Source: Wuchereria bancrofti (lineage: Eukaryota; Nematoda; Chromadorea; Rhabditida; Onchocercidae). Taken from it: a stretch of 64,000 nt of DNA. The stretch is taken from NCBI GenBank assembly GCA_005281725.1, contig SSBO01000012.1, positions 21,910,426-21,974,425 of the forward strand, written 5' to 3'. Below the pieces are notes generated by a model. That model was not told where the DNA came from and ran no database searches. It saw only the letters and a list, made by a program, of their open reading frames with translations. Every line of letters starts with the position of its first letter. Within the stretch, counting starts at the first letter, position 1. Positions 27,447 to 40,177 of this stretch are shown piece by piece. The translations under genes were made by a program, and so were the position numbers.

Positions 27447-29380
27447 CTATTTGACAAATTGTCCTATGAACAAAACAGTCTTTAAGTCCTTAACGATTGC
27501 AAAGAGGAATGGTTCATCAGCGTTGAAATTTCTCGATGAACCTATACGATCCTCTAATTCAATTATTGTGGCAGCAGCTGATTCTGTCCCTTTCTCATTT
27601 ACCTGCAAGTAATTAATTAAATCTTTAAAAATTTTCCAGTTATGAATCAAAAAAGTTTTCATTAAAGAAAATTCACACAAACCTCAATGAAGCCTGCATG
27701 AATAATTTTGCCAATAGAAATTGGAATTGAATTATTTAAAAGTTCTCCGAAATTAGCTCTTCCGTTGAATGCATCTTTAATGCCAATTGCCCGCAAAGCA
27801 TTATTCAGAATTCGTTTTTCTCTCACTTGGAATTTTGGCATTCTGATCTAAAATTAAAAATAACTTTGAAATGATATCACTAAAATCTCTCTTCCATGCT
27901 TATTTAGAAAGAATTCGGTATGAAAAAAAAAAACAGAAATGGCAGCAGAATCGTCGTCCACTCAAATTTCTCTTTTTACTTTTTATAATTTTGTGCACTA
28001 AGTTGTTAATTAGAAATGGACAGGTAACTTACGGAAACACTTCGATTTTTTGCTTCATTGACATATTTAAGTAACTTTTCGCCTGACAAATTTTTCAGTA
28101 CATCGGATAAGCCAAAACGTTTTTTTGGCAATATGACAACCATTTCTACTTCATCACCAATGTAAGGCAATTTAATAACTTTCACAGCGTCGTCTTCGTA
28201 ATACGGAACTGTGTCCGATTTCGCCATCATTGGCATCTGAACGACGAGAAATTTTAAGACAAATAATCATTTTAAGACAAATAATCTAATTATGCATGAG
28301 TAATTACCATTTTCACTTCATTTTCAGAAATGTGAAATTGCCTTTGTTTAGTAACAAAATTAATGAATTGCGTTGTCCAAGTGCCTTTGAAGTGAATCGC
28401 ATTTATAAGTAACATTTTGGTATCATCGGTGATACTATTTGGTGTTATCATATTTCTAACTTTATTGTTTGTCTGACTCGAAATCCAATTATTGATTTGC
28501 TGAAAAGAAATTTTACTAATTGCGATGATAGATTTAATGAAAGAAAGTAGTAATTGAACAATAACGATTTGATCCCTTCCTCTCTTCATTTTACCTTTGC
28601 TTTTTATCATAGATCATACCTGAGCAAGTCTATTTCTTTGTGCAAAACTGAATTTATGTAATATCCCTTTGTAATAGAAATTGAGCACTCGTTGAAAACT
28701 CTCTTTTGTACTGAATCCTTCACGTACGTAAAGACGATTTGCTACATTTAACGTGTAATTTTTGCTTTCTGCCCTTGCAAGATAAGCCAATTGTTTGCCA
28801 AAATGAACTCGGAATTGTGATGTGCTAGCAGCTGAAATCATTTTATCATTTTTGGAATATATCATCTAATGATAACATTCTTAGCTTTAACAACAGGAAT
28901 AATATTCTCAGTGATTGCTTCTCAGTGAAAAGAAAGCAAAATTTTTGAATTTAAACATTTAAACAAGCTATAATTACTTTTTCCAAGAGCATTCTGCAGT
29001 TGTTGCTTCGTTTCGCCGTCCGCTGCAAGGTAAGCAATAAAAAGTGAAGTTGAAACCGAAAAAGGCGACAGAATGGATGATCTATCGCTTTCCGCAACGT
29101 TTTGCAGTAAATTCACCGCAAAGTCTAATTGCGCACGATCCGTTAAGGAACTGAAAAGTCCGCCAATGAAGAAAGGTAGAAAAGTTAAGTTTGGCGGCAA
29201 TCTACCAAAGAAAATTATCACTACAATGGTCAAACACTGATAATAGTGTGTTATCTAAGACTATTTGATTAATTCTAAAATATTAGTTTCTTTCTTTTTT
29301 GCATACATTTTTCCAAGTACAAAGACGAATTGAGCGCTCGCAACGAGAACAAATATGGCGGTAATTGTTTGATTTTTCAT
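27447..29380 (-). CDS. Secreted serpin 1, predicted inhibitory
   Basis: Seven coding exons (5' to 3'): 29380-29307, 29150-28978, 28831-28620, 28499-28308, 28236-28033, 27847-27683, 27602-27447. All phases join and give 391 aa, normal for a serpin. Residues 1-22 are a signal peptide with a hydrophobic core, so the product should be secreted. Serpin landmarks are SILSPFSVS, VANRLYV, INAIHFKGTW, VVILPKK, RMPKF and DEPFLF near the C-terminus. The reactive loop has a proper inhibitory hinge, GTESAAAT at 345-352 (P15 Gly, P14 Thr, small P12-P9). Counting 17 residues from Glu343 puts P1 at Arg359 and P1' at Ile360, which suggests a trypsin-like target. The ATG follows TTTCAG-G directly. Intron positions match serpin 2 downstream. 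Confidence 0.94.
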
Positions 29381-29381
29381 C

Positions 29382-29677
29382 CTGAAATATCAATGAGCGC
29401 TTTCAAAGGTACTTGAAATTATCATCCGAACCCCAATACATTTCTAATATTCGCGGATATCATTGTGAGTGACGAATTACTTAGAATTAGTAATTTTAAA
29501 ATCAAAGTCTACTTGTGAATAGACTATTCTCGGGATGATAGTTAACTTCACGTAGTTTTTCCACTTAATTTGGATCGTAACGTACGAGCAAACGTGATCG
29601 ATGTTGGTATCAATGAAATGCCATTATTGCTGAAGGATATTTATATCGTTGATTTTGGGCCAAACACTGATACTTAC
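29382..29677 (-). other. Possible 5'-UTR intron of serpin 1
   Basis: A strong donor, CAACAG|GTAAGTATC, lies on the minus strand at 29677, and the acceptor GATATTTCAG ends one base before the start codon. They would remove 296 nt, with a non-coding exon above 29677. The alternative is that the acceptor takes a spliced leader in trans. Confidence 0.45.
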
Positions 29678-29799
29678 CTGTTGTTAAGCCTCTTTGGCTG
29701 ATCTTTTGCTTTCAAATACAAAAACATTTTTTAATAAAAACATTTTCATATATTTTTATCATATCATTCAATCTGTGCAAACAATATAAACGCTTATTT

Positions 29800-29988
29800 T
29801 CACGTTCCGATACGGTAAATTGAAAAACATTTCAGATCCATAATTTTTCTCAAAGTTAATTCCCGACAAAACAAACATTCTTGATCGTTAGCCTTCAATG
29901 GCCTATTATTATTATTTACCAAAACAATCGCATTTTGCAAAATGTCAACAGAAGAGCATTGCTTTGTCATTTTTTTTATTACAATCAT
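29800..29988 (-). other. Small open frame upstream of serpin 1, doubtful
   Basis: A 62-codon frame starting with Met, containing ECLFCRELTLRK, less AT-rich than the surroundings. No signal peptide, domain or neighbour exon supports it. It could be an exon, a short peptide gene or chance. Confidence 0.15.
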
Positions 29989-29989
29989 T

Positions 29990-32170
29990 CCTATTCGGCG
30001 TCAAAATTACTCGTTGACAATAACCAAAGCCAAAATTAATGAAAATTACTATTAGCTCACACAACGATAGATTTATCTTCCGTAAGTTATGCTGTCAAAC
30101 CTTTTTAACTTTTTGATTAGTCACTTGTAAAAGATAAAAATTTGAATCTGAAATCCAGCCAAATAATCACATTGGCCAAGATAACTTAACCTTACGGTAT
30201 TATTGTTACAGAAATATTGTAAACACTGTGACACACTGCATTTATCCTACATGATAGTATGCTTCATTCTTCAATTAAAAGTTTTGTAGGCCAATGTGAT
30301 AAACATATTTGTTGATTAAAAAAGTTTAAAAGCCTAGGCTACTAGAAATAGCTAATTTACTAAGCTTTTTTGGTAGGACTGAAAGTTTGACGTGTAATTT
30401 TTATTTTATTTAATATAAATCTGCCAGTTGTAAAATTTTCTCCTTAGCTTATAAATATTGCGAAGCATTCAAGACTAACAATTCTTGTGAATTCAAATGT
30501 AGGCCAATAAACATCGATCAATAATTGGCTAATAATGATGGCTTACGATTGGAATCATCATTGTCCGACCCATATAATTTTACAAGTAATGAAAAAAATA
30601 TTATTATATGTAAGACAATTAATAATTAGCCTGATTTGGCCAACAATACTTGGCATTTATTAAATTGAATTGAATTTTAAGAAATGAAAGGATAAAAAGA
30701 AGTTTAACATATAATAATGAAAGAATACATTTTAAACAAATCTTTTTTCATTCGCTTTTTTTCTTAAAAAGAAGTAAAATAATTTTAATATAGTTTTATC
30801 TAATCGATGCTTGTTCCAGGCTATGAATTTTTTTGTTTTTCCTAAATTTTTCTCATATTCAAGTTCATCAGAATTATTCAACCATTTTATCAGATTTAGT
30901 TTTTGGTATATTTTTTAGTGGTAATGTTTCTAGGTGAATTGTTTACTTATTGTTTCGAAAAAATGATAAAAAGTCGAATATATTGGTTGAAATGTTTCTG
31001 ATATGAATTAGAGAAAATTATTAAATAATTATATTTCATTTAAATTTTGAAAAAAAAATGATAATTATATTTCATCTAAAATTCATTCATGCAGCGCATT
31101 GCAATTATTGTTGGAGCTATTATCCAAATTTTTGATTTTAATTTGATTTAAAAGTAACTGTTGAATTAGTTTACAGGACTCAGTAGTCATTTAAAAATAT
31201 TAGAAAAAGCTAAATATTTATTTATAGAATATGTCACAATATTTTTAAATGTTATTGAAATGTTTTCAATATCTAATAGAGATGGCTGATAACTTCGACA
31301 AAATTATCTTTTCAAACAAATTCATTTACAATCAGACTTTTCCAATTCAATTTTATTGATGGTGGGAAAAAGATAATTCGGGAATGGGTAGTTTATTTAT
31401 TGTTGAATTTTTAAACAAGATTTTAGCTGTTTTTACAACTTTATTTATCTTCACCTCAACGATCATTGCTTCTGTGTTGTAAACATTATTATCTCCTAGT
31501 AAATTAAAAAAATTTTTAGGAATTCCTGGTTTTTTTATATTTCTCCTATTAATTTTGCATTTTTTATTTTTGATTAAAAAAAAGTCGAAATAGTCTGATT
31601 TTCTAGAAGAAAAGAGAGTTCGTATGATTTTTAATTCTTCGCAGTTTTGCATATTAATAAGATGAAAACAGCTCTTTAAAAGAGAATAGAATTTTTTACA
31701 GCATTTTGTAATTCGATTAAAGTGTTAAAGTATTTCATCTGATTGAAAAATTTTAATTAGTAAATTTAAAGCCCCTTATTTCAAATTTAAAACCATCGTA
31801 TCACAAATTCAAAAAATGGTATTATTGCTTTTCAGTAACAATTGTTGATTATTCGTCTTATTTTTTCATAATGATCATGTCAAAGGTGAATATGGACCAT
31901 TGCGCTTGATTATCACTCATTAAATCAGGCTGCATTGTTTACTTTATCATTTTAATAAATTTATTTGCATAAATAAACATTTTAAATTTAATTGACATAT
32001 TATAGTTTGAACTCCTGAATTTCTCTCAGTATTTTGTTTCAATTAAATTCTAAAATGGGCGCATTTGTCGTTTGCACTGTGCATAGCATTATTGAACTAA
32101 AACATGCATTAAGTTTGAAAAATATTAATTATAACAGGAAGAATAGGACCATTTGCTATTGCGCATCTTC
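29990..32170. other. No gene seen between serpin 1 and the satellite
   Basis: AT-rich sequence without exon series. A minus-strand frame around 31353-31652 is Lys/Asn/Phe/Ile-rich and looks like chance. Confidence 0.55.
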
Positions 32171-33146
32171 GCCTTACCTTATGAATACACCTAAAAATTT
32201 TACGTCAATCCGTTAAAAACGTTAAATGCATGACATCTTATGAATAGACTTAAAAGAGCCTACGTCAATCCGTTAGAAACGTTAAATAGCATGACACCTT
32301 ATGAATACACGTAAAAAAGCCTACGTCAATCCTTTAAAAACGTTAGATAGCATGACATCTTATGAATAGACCTAAAAGAGCCTACGTCAATCCGTTAGAA
32401 ACGTTAAATAGCATGACACCTTATGAATACACGTAAAAAAGCCTACGTCAATCCTTTAAAAACGTTAGATAGCATGACATCTTATGAATAGACCTAAAAG
32501 AGCCTACGTCAATCCGTTAGAAACGTTAAATAGCATGACACCTTATGAATACACGTAAAAAAGCCTACGTCAATCCTTTAAAAACGTTAGATAGCATGAC
32601 ATCTTATGAATAGACCTAAAAGAGCCTACGTCAATCCGTTAGAAACGTTAAATAGCATGACACCTTATGAATACACGTAAAAAAGCCTACGTCAATCCTT
32701 TAAAAACGTTAGATAGCATGACATCTTATGAATAGACCTAAAAGAGCCTACGTCAATCCGTTAGAAACGTTAAATAGCATGACACCTTATGAATACACGT
32801 AAAAAAGCCTACGTCAATCCGTTAAAAACGTTAAATAGCATGACATCTTATGAATAGACCTAAAAAAGCCTACGTCAATCCATTAAAAACGTTAAATAGC
32901 ATGACACCTTATGAATACACGTAAAAAAGCCTACGTCAATCCTTTAAAAACGTTAGATAGCATGACATCTTATGAATAGACCTAAAAGAGCCTACGTCAA
33001 TCCGTTAGAAACGTTAAATAGCATGACACCTTATGAATAGACCTAAAAAAGCCTACGTCAATCCGTTAAAAACGTTAAATAGCATGACACTTTATGAATA
33101 GACCTAAAAAAGCCTACGTCAATCCGTTAAAAACGTTAAATAGCAC
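32171..33146. repeat. 61-bp satellite, 16 copies, 122-bp higher-order repeat
   Basis: TACGTCAATCC recurs at 32201, 32261 and then every 61 bp to 33115 (16 occurrences). Two unit types alternate. Type A has GTTAGAAACGTTAAATAGC, GACACC and ATACACG; type B has TTTAAAAACGTTAGATAGC, GACATC and ATAGACC. In the core (about 32261-32810) they form a 122-bp dimer repeated nearly perfectly. Toward both ends the units are mixed and more diverged, as expected from unequal crossing over. Confidence 0.97.
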
Positions 33147-34226
33147 AACATCAGGTTAATATAGCGTCCAGAAATGTATTATTGATTTGAATTGGATTTA
33201 AATTTGAATCAAATTAATAGTACAATAAGATCATTGGTATTTAATAGAATTTTTATTTTACTATTAATAAAACTTTTTGGAGCATTTAAAACTTAGAAAA
33301 GAAATGATTGCTTAACATCGCTTATGTAATGTTAGCATGCAAAACAAATACAAGTAAATATACATTAATGAAATGAATGACATTCTTGCATAATTCCACA
33401 TTGAGAAGCAACTTGCAAACTTGCATTCGTGCAAACTTGCATTCAACTTGCATTCGCGCTAGCTTAGCATGCAATCATAAAAATAGCAAAAGCAGAATAA
33501 TTGAACATGAATTTATATTTTCATTTATGTTTATGTCTAATTCATATTTGACCATTTTTTTTTTTTTTTTGATTCCATATTTGACCATCCTTATGATGAA
33601 TTTTACTTTAGCAAAAATAGTTTACAATTCTTAGATCAAAAATTAATTGAAGTATTATAGTTGAATTTGCACACTTTTTTCGCATATTCAAATTTTTGAA
33701 TTTTCCATATTAAAAAATCCGAAAATTCATTCTTGAAAATCTGTTGAAATGTTTGAAATTTTTCAAAATCACATTTGTATTCAGCGGTGAAGGAAAAAAA
33801 AAGGCAATATTGCATGAATGAGAAAATTTCTTTTCTACATCTTAAAGTAATCAAACAAACAAATTATTTATTTAACTTATTCAGTGCTTATGCAAATATC
33901 GTTCAAAAGAAATTTACTAGTTGTGAAATTTTTTGAAAAAATACCCTCTGCTAATAGCAATAATTTCGATAGTTTAAAAATTACTGTCTTCTAATTGTTC
34001 AATTTTTTTTTTTTTAAGATATCAGATGTAGCGGAACTCTTCTTAAGTATTATCGTTAGCATCATTAAAATTCCGGATTTTTTGATTTTTTGAATTTATG
34101 AATTTTTTAAATCCAAAATGAAGAATTTTTTTTACTTCTCATCACTTTCTCACTTTATTAGTAATCATTATAAAAATATATTTAGATATAAGCAGATCCG
34201 AAATGATACTGAAAATTAAATATAAC
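33147..34226. other. No gene seen; small ACTTGCATTC repeat
   Basis: ACTTGCATTC-type decamers recur at about 33412-33470, next to GCGCTAGC. The rest is AT-rich without coding signals. Confidence 0.55.
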
Positions 34227-34232
34227 TTTATT
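34227..34232 (-). promoter_or_regulatory. Polyadenylation signal of serpin 2
   Basis: AATAAA on the minus strand about 110 nt after the stop codon at 34341. Confidence 0.55.
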
Positions 34233-34340
34233 GATTATTTATCAAACGTAAAAAAAAGAAAATAAATAAATAGAACTATGAGAAGAAATTATCAATACAA
34301 TAGCATAAGTAAAATTTCTAAGCAAAAAAAGTTTAATATT

Positions 34341-36656
34341 TTAAAAATTACAATTTCGGCCACATTGTCCAGTTAACAAAACAATTTCTGAACGTTGAAC
34401 AATAAAAAACAGAAATGGTTGATTAGCAGTGAACGTTATGCAATTTTTACATGTGATTTCAGTTGATTTAAATTCTGATATTGCCATATTTTCTACTCCA
34501 TTTTCAGTCACCTACAAAATTTTAATAGTAAAAAATAAATAAATAGCAAAATAGCCATATTTTTGATTTTTAGAGTTACTTTAAAAAAAATTTAATTTAA
34601 AAAAAATTATTTTAAATTACTTTTTTAAAAAAAAAAAAAAAGAGAAATAATATTATGTTAAAACCTGAAATGAAGCTTTATGTATAATATTAGTAATGGA
34701 GATTGGATCATCACTAATTCCTTTGAAATTAGCATTTTCACTGAAAATATCCGTAATGCCAAGTTTTCTTAGAGTATCTTCCAAGTTCATTTCTTGTTCC
34801 AATTCAAACTTTGGTAATGTTAACTAAAAAATTAAAACAGATTTAATTCATCAATGAGTATTTTTATTTTAGCAAATTATTTATTAATTTTTGCAAAAAC
34901 TGAAATAGAGCAGTCCTAATTAAAGCAAAACATATTTACATGAATTAAAAAGATTTGTTTTTTTTTTTTTAGTTCAAATTATTTGATTTGAATTTATCCG
35001 ACCTTTTTAGAGCTTTACGCTTTATAAATGCTCATTTTATACTCTTTCTTGCATAAATGATAGCTTAAATTAAGCATAACGGAATAGAAATAAACAATGC
35101 AGAATTATTTGCTTATTAGTACTAACCACTTTTTAAATTTTTTTTAAAAATGATTTATATTAATTTATTTAAAAAAAGAAAAAGGAATATTGCAAATTTA
35201 CCATAACTTTAGCTGGTACAGAATGTTTGATATAATAGTCTAAATCTTTTCCTGTCATTTTTTTACGAACATTTTGTAAATCGAAAGGAATTCTTGGAAG
35301 TATAATTATCATTTCTATTTCATCACAAATATAAGGAACTTTAACAACTCGCACAAAAAAATCTTCATAATATGATAATTTTGCTATTAATAGCATCATT
35401 GATACCTAAAAAAATAGAAATTAAAATGATTAAAATGATGAACAAAAGGATATACAATTCTTACTAAATAATTAATGAAAAAAAAAAGAAGAAAGAAATT
35501 TTAATTATAATATTTAAAAAAAAAAAAAATGATTACGCTATGCTGTTTGTTGTGAGAAATATAAAAATTTTGTTTCAATGTTTTTGCACTAAAAAATTGT
35601 TTCTTCCAAAGTGCTTTGAAATAAATTGCATTGAGTAGTAGCATTTTAGTTTCTGAATTAACTTTTGCCGTTACCATAAATTTGGTAATTTTGTTATTTG
35701 TATTTTTTGAAGCCCAACTATCAATTTCCTAAAAAGGAAAAATTATAATAATATTGTCATTTGCAATCACATAGATCAAATAAATTAAAATAAAATTTTT
35801 AGGACAGTTGTTAATAGTTTAATTTATCAAATTAAATTTTTTAAAATATTAATAATTGAAATAAATAATGTCAAAAATTGATAACATTTCTATTTCATCC
35901 TTTTTCTCAGCTTTTTTTTTTTTTTTAACCTTTATGAATTGATTATCACCTGAGTAAGTTGACCAATTTGTTCATCATTAAATTTATATAATGTTTCACT
36001 GAAATAAAATTGAAGTAGAAAAGAAAAGTTTGGCTTTATAGAAAATTCTTGTCGTATATATAAACGATTTGCTATATTCAATATATAATTGTTACTCTTT
36101 CTACCATTTCTATTTTCCAGTAAAATATGAAAATATTGTTGAATATTTCCTTTCGTTTTTCTGAAAGATTGAAATTAATTAAATGTCATCATTATTTATT
36201 TATGAAATCTATCAATTAAACATTTATCAATTGTTAGCAACAAATTAAAATATAAAACATGAATGGTAATAATTTACATTAGGAATTAAATTTTAATAAA
36301 TTCTAAATAACAGAGTAAATTTCCCTCTTCCAAAAATTTTGCTCAATTCTTGTTTGGTTTTGCCATTCGCTCCAAGGTAAATCATAAAAAGTGCAATTGA
36401 TATTGAAGCAGGTGATGTGATCTCTGTTCCATCATTTCGTCCTATTTCTTTCATCAAATCAACAGCAAAATTAAGATGCGCATAATTTGTTGAAGAACTG
36501 CAAAAAATTTATTTCAAAAAAAAAAAAAAAAAAAACGAAAAAATATTGATTGTCGAGAAATTTTTAATTTTTTTTTTTTACATACATTTCTCCAAATAAC
36601 AATGCAAATTGAACAATCGCAAAAAGAAGCAATGCAGAAATGATTGTTTGTTTCAT
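34341..36656 (-). CDS. Secreted serpin 2, probably non-inhibitory
   Basis: Seven exons: 36656-36586, 36497-36312, 36160-35950, 35728-35537, 35405-35202, 34823-34665, 34511-34341. They join in phase to 397 aa. Exons 4 and 5 have exactly the same lengths as in serpin 1 (192 and 204 nt), showing tandem duplication. Residues 1-22 form a signal peptide. Family landmarks are NIANRLYI, LLNAIYFKALW, IIILPR, TLPKF and NQPFLFF. The reactive-loop hinge is abnormal: ENGVENMAIS at 344-353 has Val at P14, Asn at P12, Met at P11 and Ile at P9 where inhibitors need Thr/Ser and small residues. The C-terminus gains two Cys. The exon 2 donor (CT|GTTATT) is weak, so that boundary is uncertain. The gene is more AT-rich than serpin 1. 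The ATG again follows GATATTTCAG. Confidence 0.88.
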
Positions 36657-36659
36657 TCT

Positions 36660-39600
36660 GAAATATCAATGAAATTATCAAAATATTGAAATAATCATTT
36701 GAACGTAAACAAAAGTTATATTCGAATTAGATATTATCATAATAGAATGGAATTAATTTATCCACTAAAATAGTTTTATAACACAAATTGGAGTTTTTTT
36801 TTTTTTTTTTGAGATCTAAAATTACATTTAAAAATTGAAAAACATTGTAGAAATTTTCGTTTACAGTAACTTTTATAGTTGTCTTTAACTTTATTTGTTT
36901 ATCTCAATGGAACGGTTCGTAAATAGTTTGAATGAAATTAATATTAAGTTATAATAGAAAATTGATATTTGTTGAATTTTTATGACTTCTTTGATAATTC
37001 CTTTTTTTTTTTTGATTTTTTTCTTTTCAATTATGCAAACATATTTTATGGATTTCATTTTTTTTTAATGCTTTTTTTTTTTTTGCTATTTTAGATTAAA
37101 GAAGCATTTTTTTTTTCTTTTTGATCTTTTCTCTGAAATAGACTGGAATTATGATTTTTAAAGTGTTGGATCATCATTTGAGAATAATAATTTATGGTCG
37201 AACAATCTTATCATTTCTTATCAAGTGATAACGGAAAACTTCATGGTGATTTCCAGTTTATCTGTCCGGAATGGATCATAGTATTTCGAGTGGTTAGAAT
37301 TGGTTATTAATGTTAAAGTGTATTTGTATTATTGAGTTACGATGAACATTACCTATATGAATCGATTATAGTTCTGAACACTGATTGATCTAAATATAAG
37401 AGTAATTTGATGCAATATTGAATCAGATCAAATATTGATTCAAAGATTACTGATAATCGACGATGATAGCTGAAGATTGTTGCTTCGAACATCAAAGAAT
37501 TAATGCATTGATAATTTCACGTAAAGTTCAACGTTCAAAGAACTAAGCTACATTTCAATGTGATATTGAAAATGCGATACAACAAATTACAATTTAAGAA
37601 AATTTTAATTTATTAATTTCATTTTTTATTCACGTTAGAAATTTGATTCTTAAATTATACAGTTGGAATATCATAAATCGAATTATAGTAGATTTTTCAC
37701 CTCAAGAAACTTTCAAATTGCCCTTTTTGAATAAAGAAAAAATAGAAATTGGACAAAAATTAAATCTCAAAAAGTGTTGCAATTTTTTTTTTTTTCAAAT
37801 TAAAGTTTTAAGATTATTTAGCTTAAACCTTCTCAAAGATCATTCATTGTTTTTTCTTCAAAATTTTTCTTCCTTCATTAAATCAGAAACGAACAAATAT
37901 GCATTAAGTTTAAAAAATAAAATTATAATAGAAGCTATTTGCTGTAAACCATCAATATTTTTTCACATTTAGAAATTACTAATTTGATTCATTGCTGCTA
38001 TTTATTTGTATCAGATCAAACATCGATTCAAGGATTATCGATTCCAAGCATTTAATTTATAATTTCGCATATAGGAGAGTTAATCCGAAAAATTGAATAT
38101 GATATTATCATACAACAAAAAACTCATTTAATCATTAAATAAACTTACCTTATCTAATCATTAAATATAAATTATATAAATTCATTTATCGTTCTATTAA
38201 ATTATAATTTCATTTATTTTACCGTTCATTTATTTATCAGAAAATGCAATTTTTTCTTTTTTTTTTACTCTATTTTATTTACAAAGATAAGAAGTAATAT
38301 TATATAAAATGATTTATATAATATCGATTTGAAGTAAATTCTTTAGATAAACACTATCAGATCAAAAATTATGATTTGAAGTAAATTCTTTAGATAAACA
38401 CTATCAGATCAAACATTATGATTTGAAGTAAATTCTTTAGATAAACACTATCAGATCAAAATTTGTGATACAGTAGAGGCATTGCATCTTTTTAGCACAT
38501 AAAAGAACATTGTCAATTCCAAGTTTAGGGATGAAAGTCAAATTCTCACTCGAAATTGATGATGCAATATCAAAAAAATAATTAAAATAATTCTGAAAAA
38601 ATTTAACTTTTATTTTAGTCAGAATGGCTGAAGCTTATAAAACCGAAATAATTTTGTTAATGGAAATTAGTTTTTGAGGATTAAGCTAATTAATTTTTGA
38701 GAATTAAGCTGATAATTTACAAATTTAAGTCCAATTAATCATTTACGAAAATTTTTTAACTATATATTCGTTCAGTAAATTGCTTCTGTTTTTGGTAACA
38801 GTTGGGTCAGTGAATTTGAAAATATTATTAAAACATATTGAAATTAAAATTGCTAGCCGGCATATATCTGATATTTGAGAGAAAAAAAAAGAAATTGGAT
38901 GTAAAAAGTAAAAAACTCTCAAAATTATTGTCCAATATGAAAATATTTTGAGCATTAAGCAAAATAGCAATTATTCTGCTAAAAATTAATTTATATTGAA
39001 AATTTATTTGTATATTATTGCAAATAGTATTGAAAATTATACGATAAAAAATTAGTCTGTAAACAAAATTAAATTCAAATTTTTGATAATTACAAAAGGA
39101 ATGATTCGATTAGCGATGAATGCCTGAAGCTTCATAAATATAAAATTCGATAAATCAATTAATCAGTCAATCGTCTTTTTTTATTTTCAAATTTGAATTC
39201 GTAAATTAAAATAAAACATAAAATGTATAAAATATATGTTCAGATTCCTTCACTAACAATTTCAGAATTACCAATGCTTTTTAAATATTATTTGATAAAA
39301 TTTAAAATTCATATTTCAAGTGCCGAGAAAGAAATAAACTGCATTTTTTGTAAAAATCGAACAACTTTTTCAAATATTCCAATCTTTTTTTTCTCCATCA
39401 CTTTGAAAATTTGGCTTTGTTATTAAAGTATAAACAAAATCTATTAAATGTTAAAGGTCAACTTGATTGATAAGTTAGCAAATCGATAGTTGATCTATTT
39501 TGCTCTATGTATATGATTGAAAAATTGTTATTTGAGAATTTTTTTGTGATTTAAAAATTCAAACAATTAAATTTATTTAATGCATTTGAGAAACATATTG

Positions 39601-40170
39601 TTTTTTTGATAAGAAATACTTCTATGCATCTTGAATTTAAACATTTGTAAAATTAATGTGCTGCTTCTTCAACCCTTTTTTTTTTTCTAAATTCTAATAT
39701 TAATATAGCAAAATGAAGCATTCAGTTTTTGTAAACTAAAAAAAAAGAAGATTTAAAATTTCATCAATGCTTTTGAATCAATTAAACCTTTATGACAAAG
39801 ATTTTTTTGAAACTTTTCATGAATTATCTAATTTACAACATTGTTATGAAATAATTCAAAAATTTTTTCATTTATATTTATGAATATTTTATTCATATTA
39901 CTATTCTTGACCATTGGCTAATTTTGTGATGTAACAGAAATGAAATGTTAACCATACACAAAGAAATTTTTTAATTTTATCTTTTTTAATTTACACTCTT
40001 TTTTTCCTGATTTAAAAACTTATAAGTTTTTAAGCAAATTTCTAACTTTAATCTTCTCTTTCCCTTTTGTGTTTGTGAAAATTTGTGCAATTTTAAAACT
40101 AAATAATAGATGTTAATTGTGAAAGAATGAATAAATTTTAATTTGTTAAAATATGAAAAATATCAAATAT
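36660..40170. other. No gene seen between serpin 2 and the ankyrin gene
   Basis: AT-rich sequence. Open frames such as 37643-37972 (+) are Phe/Lys/Ile/Asn-rich without family features. A three-copy 47-bp repeat is listed separately. Confidence 0.55.
38326..38466. repeat. 47-bp tandem repeat, 3 copies
   Basis: GATTTGAAGTAAATTC begins at 38326, 38373 and 38420, each copy running through TAGATAAACACTATCAGATC. Near-identical copies. Confidence 0.95.
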
Positions 40171-40177
40171 AAATAGA

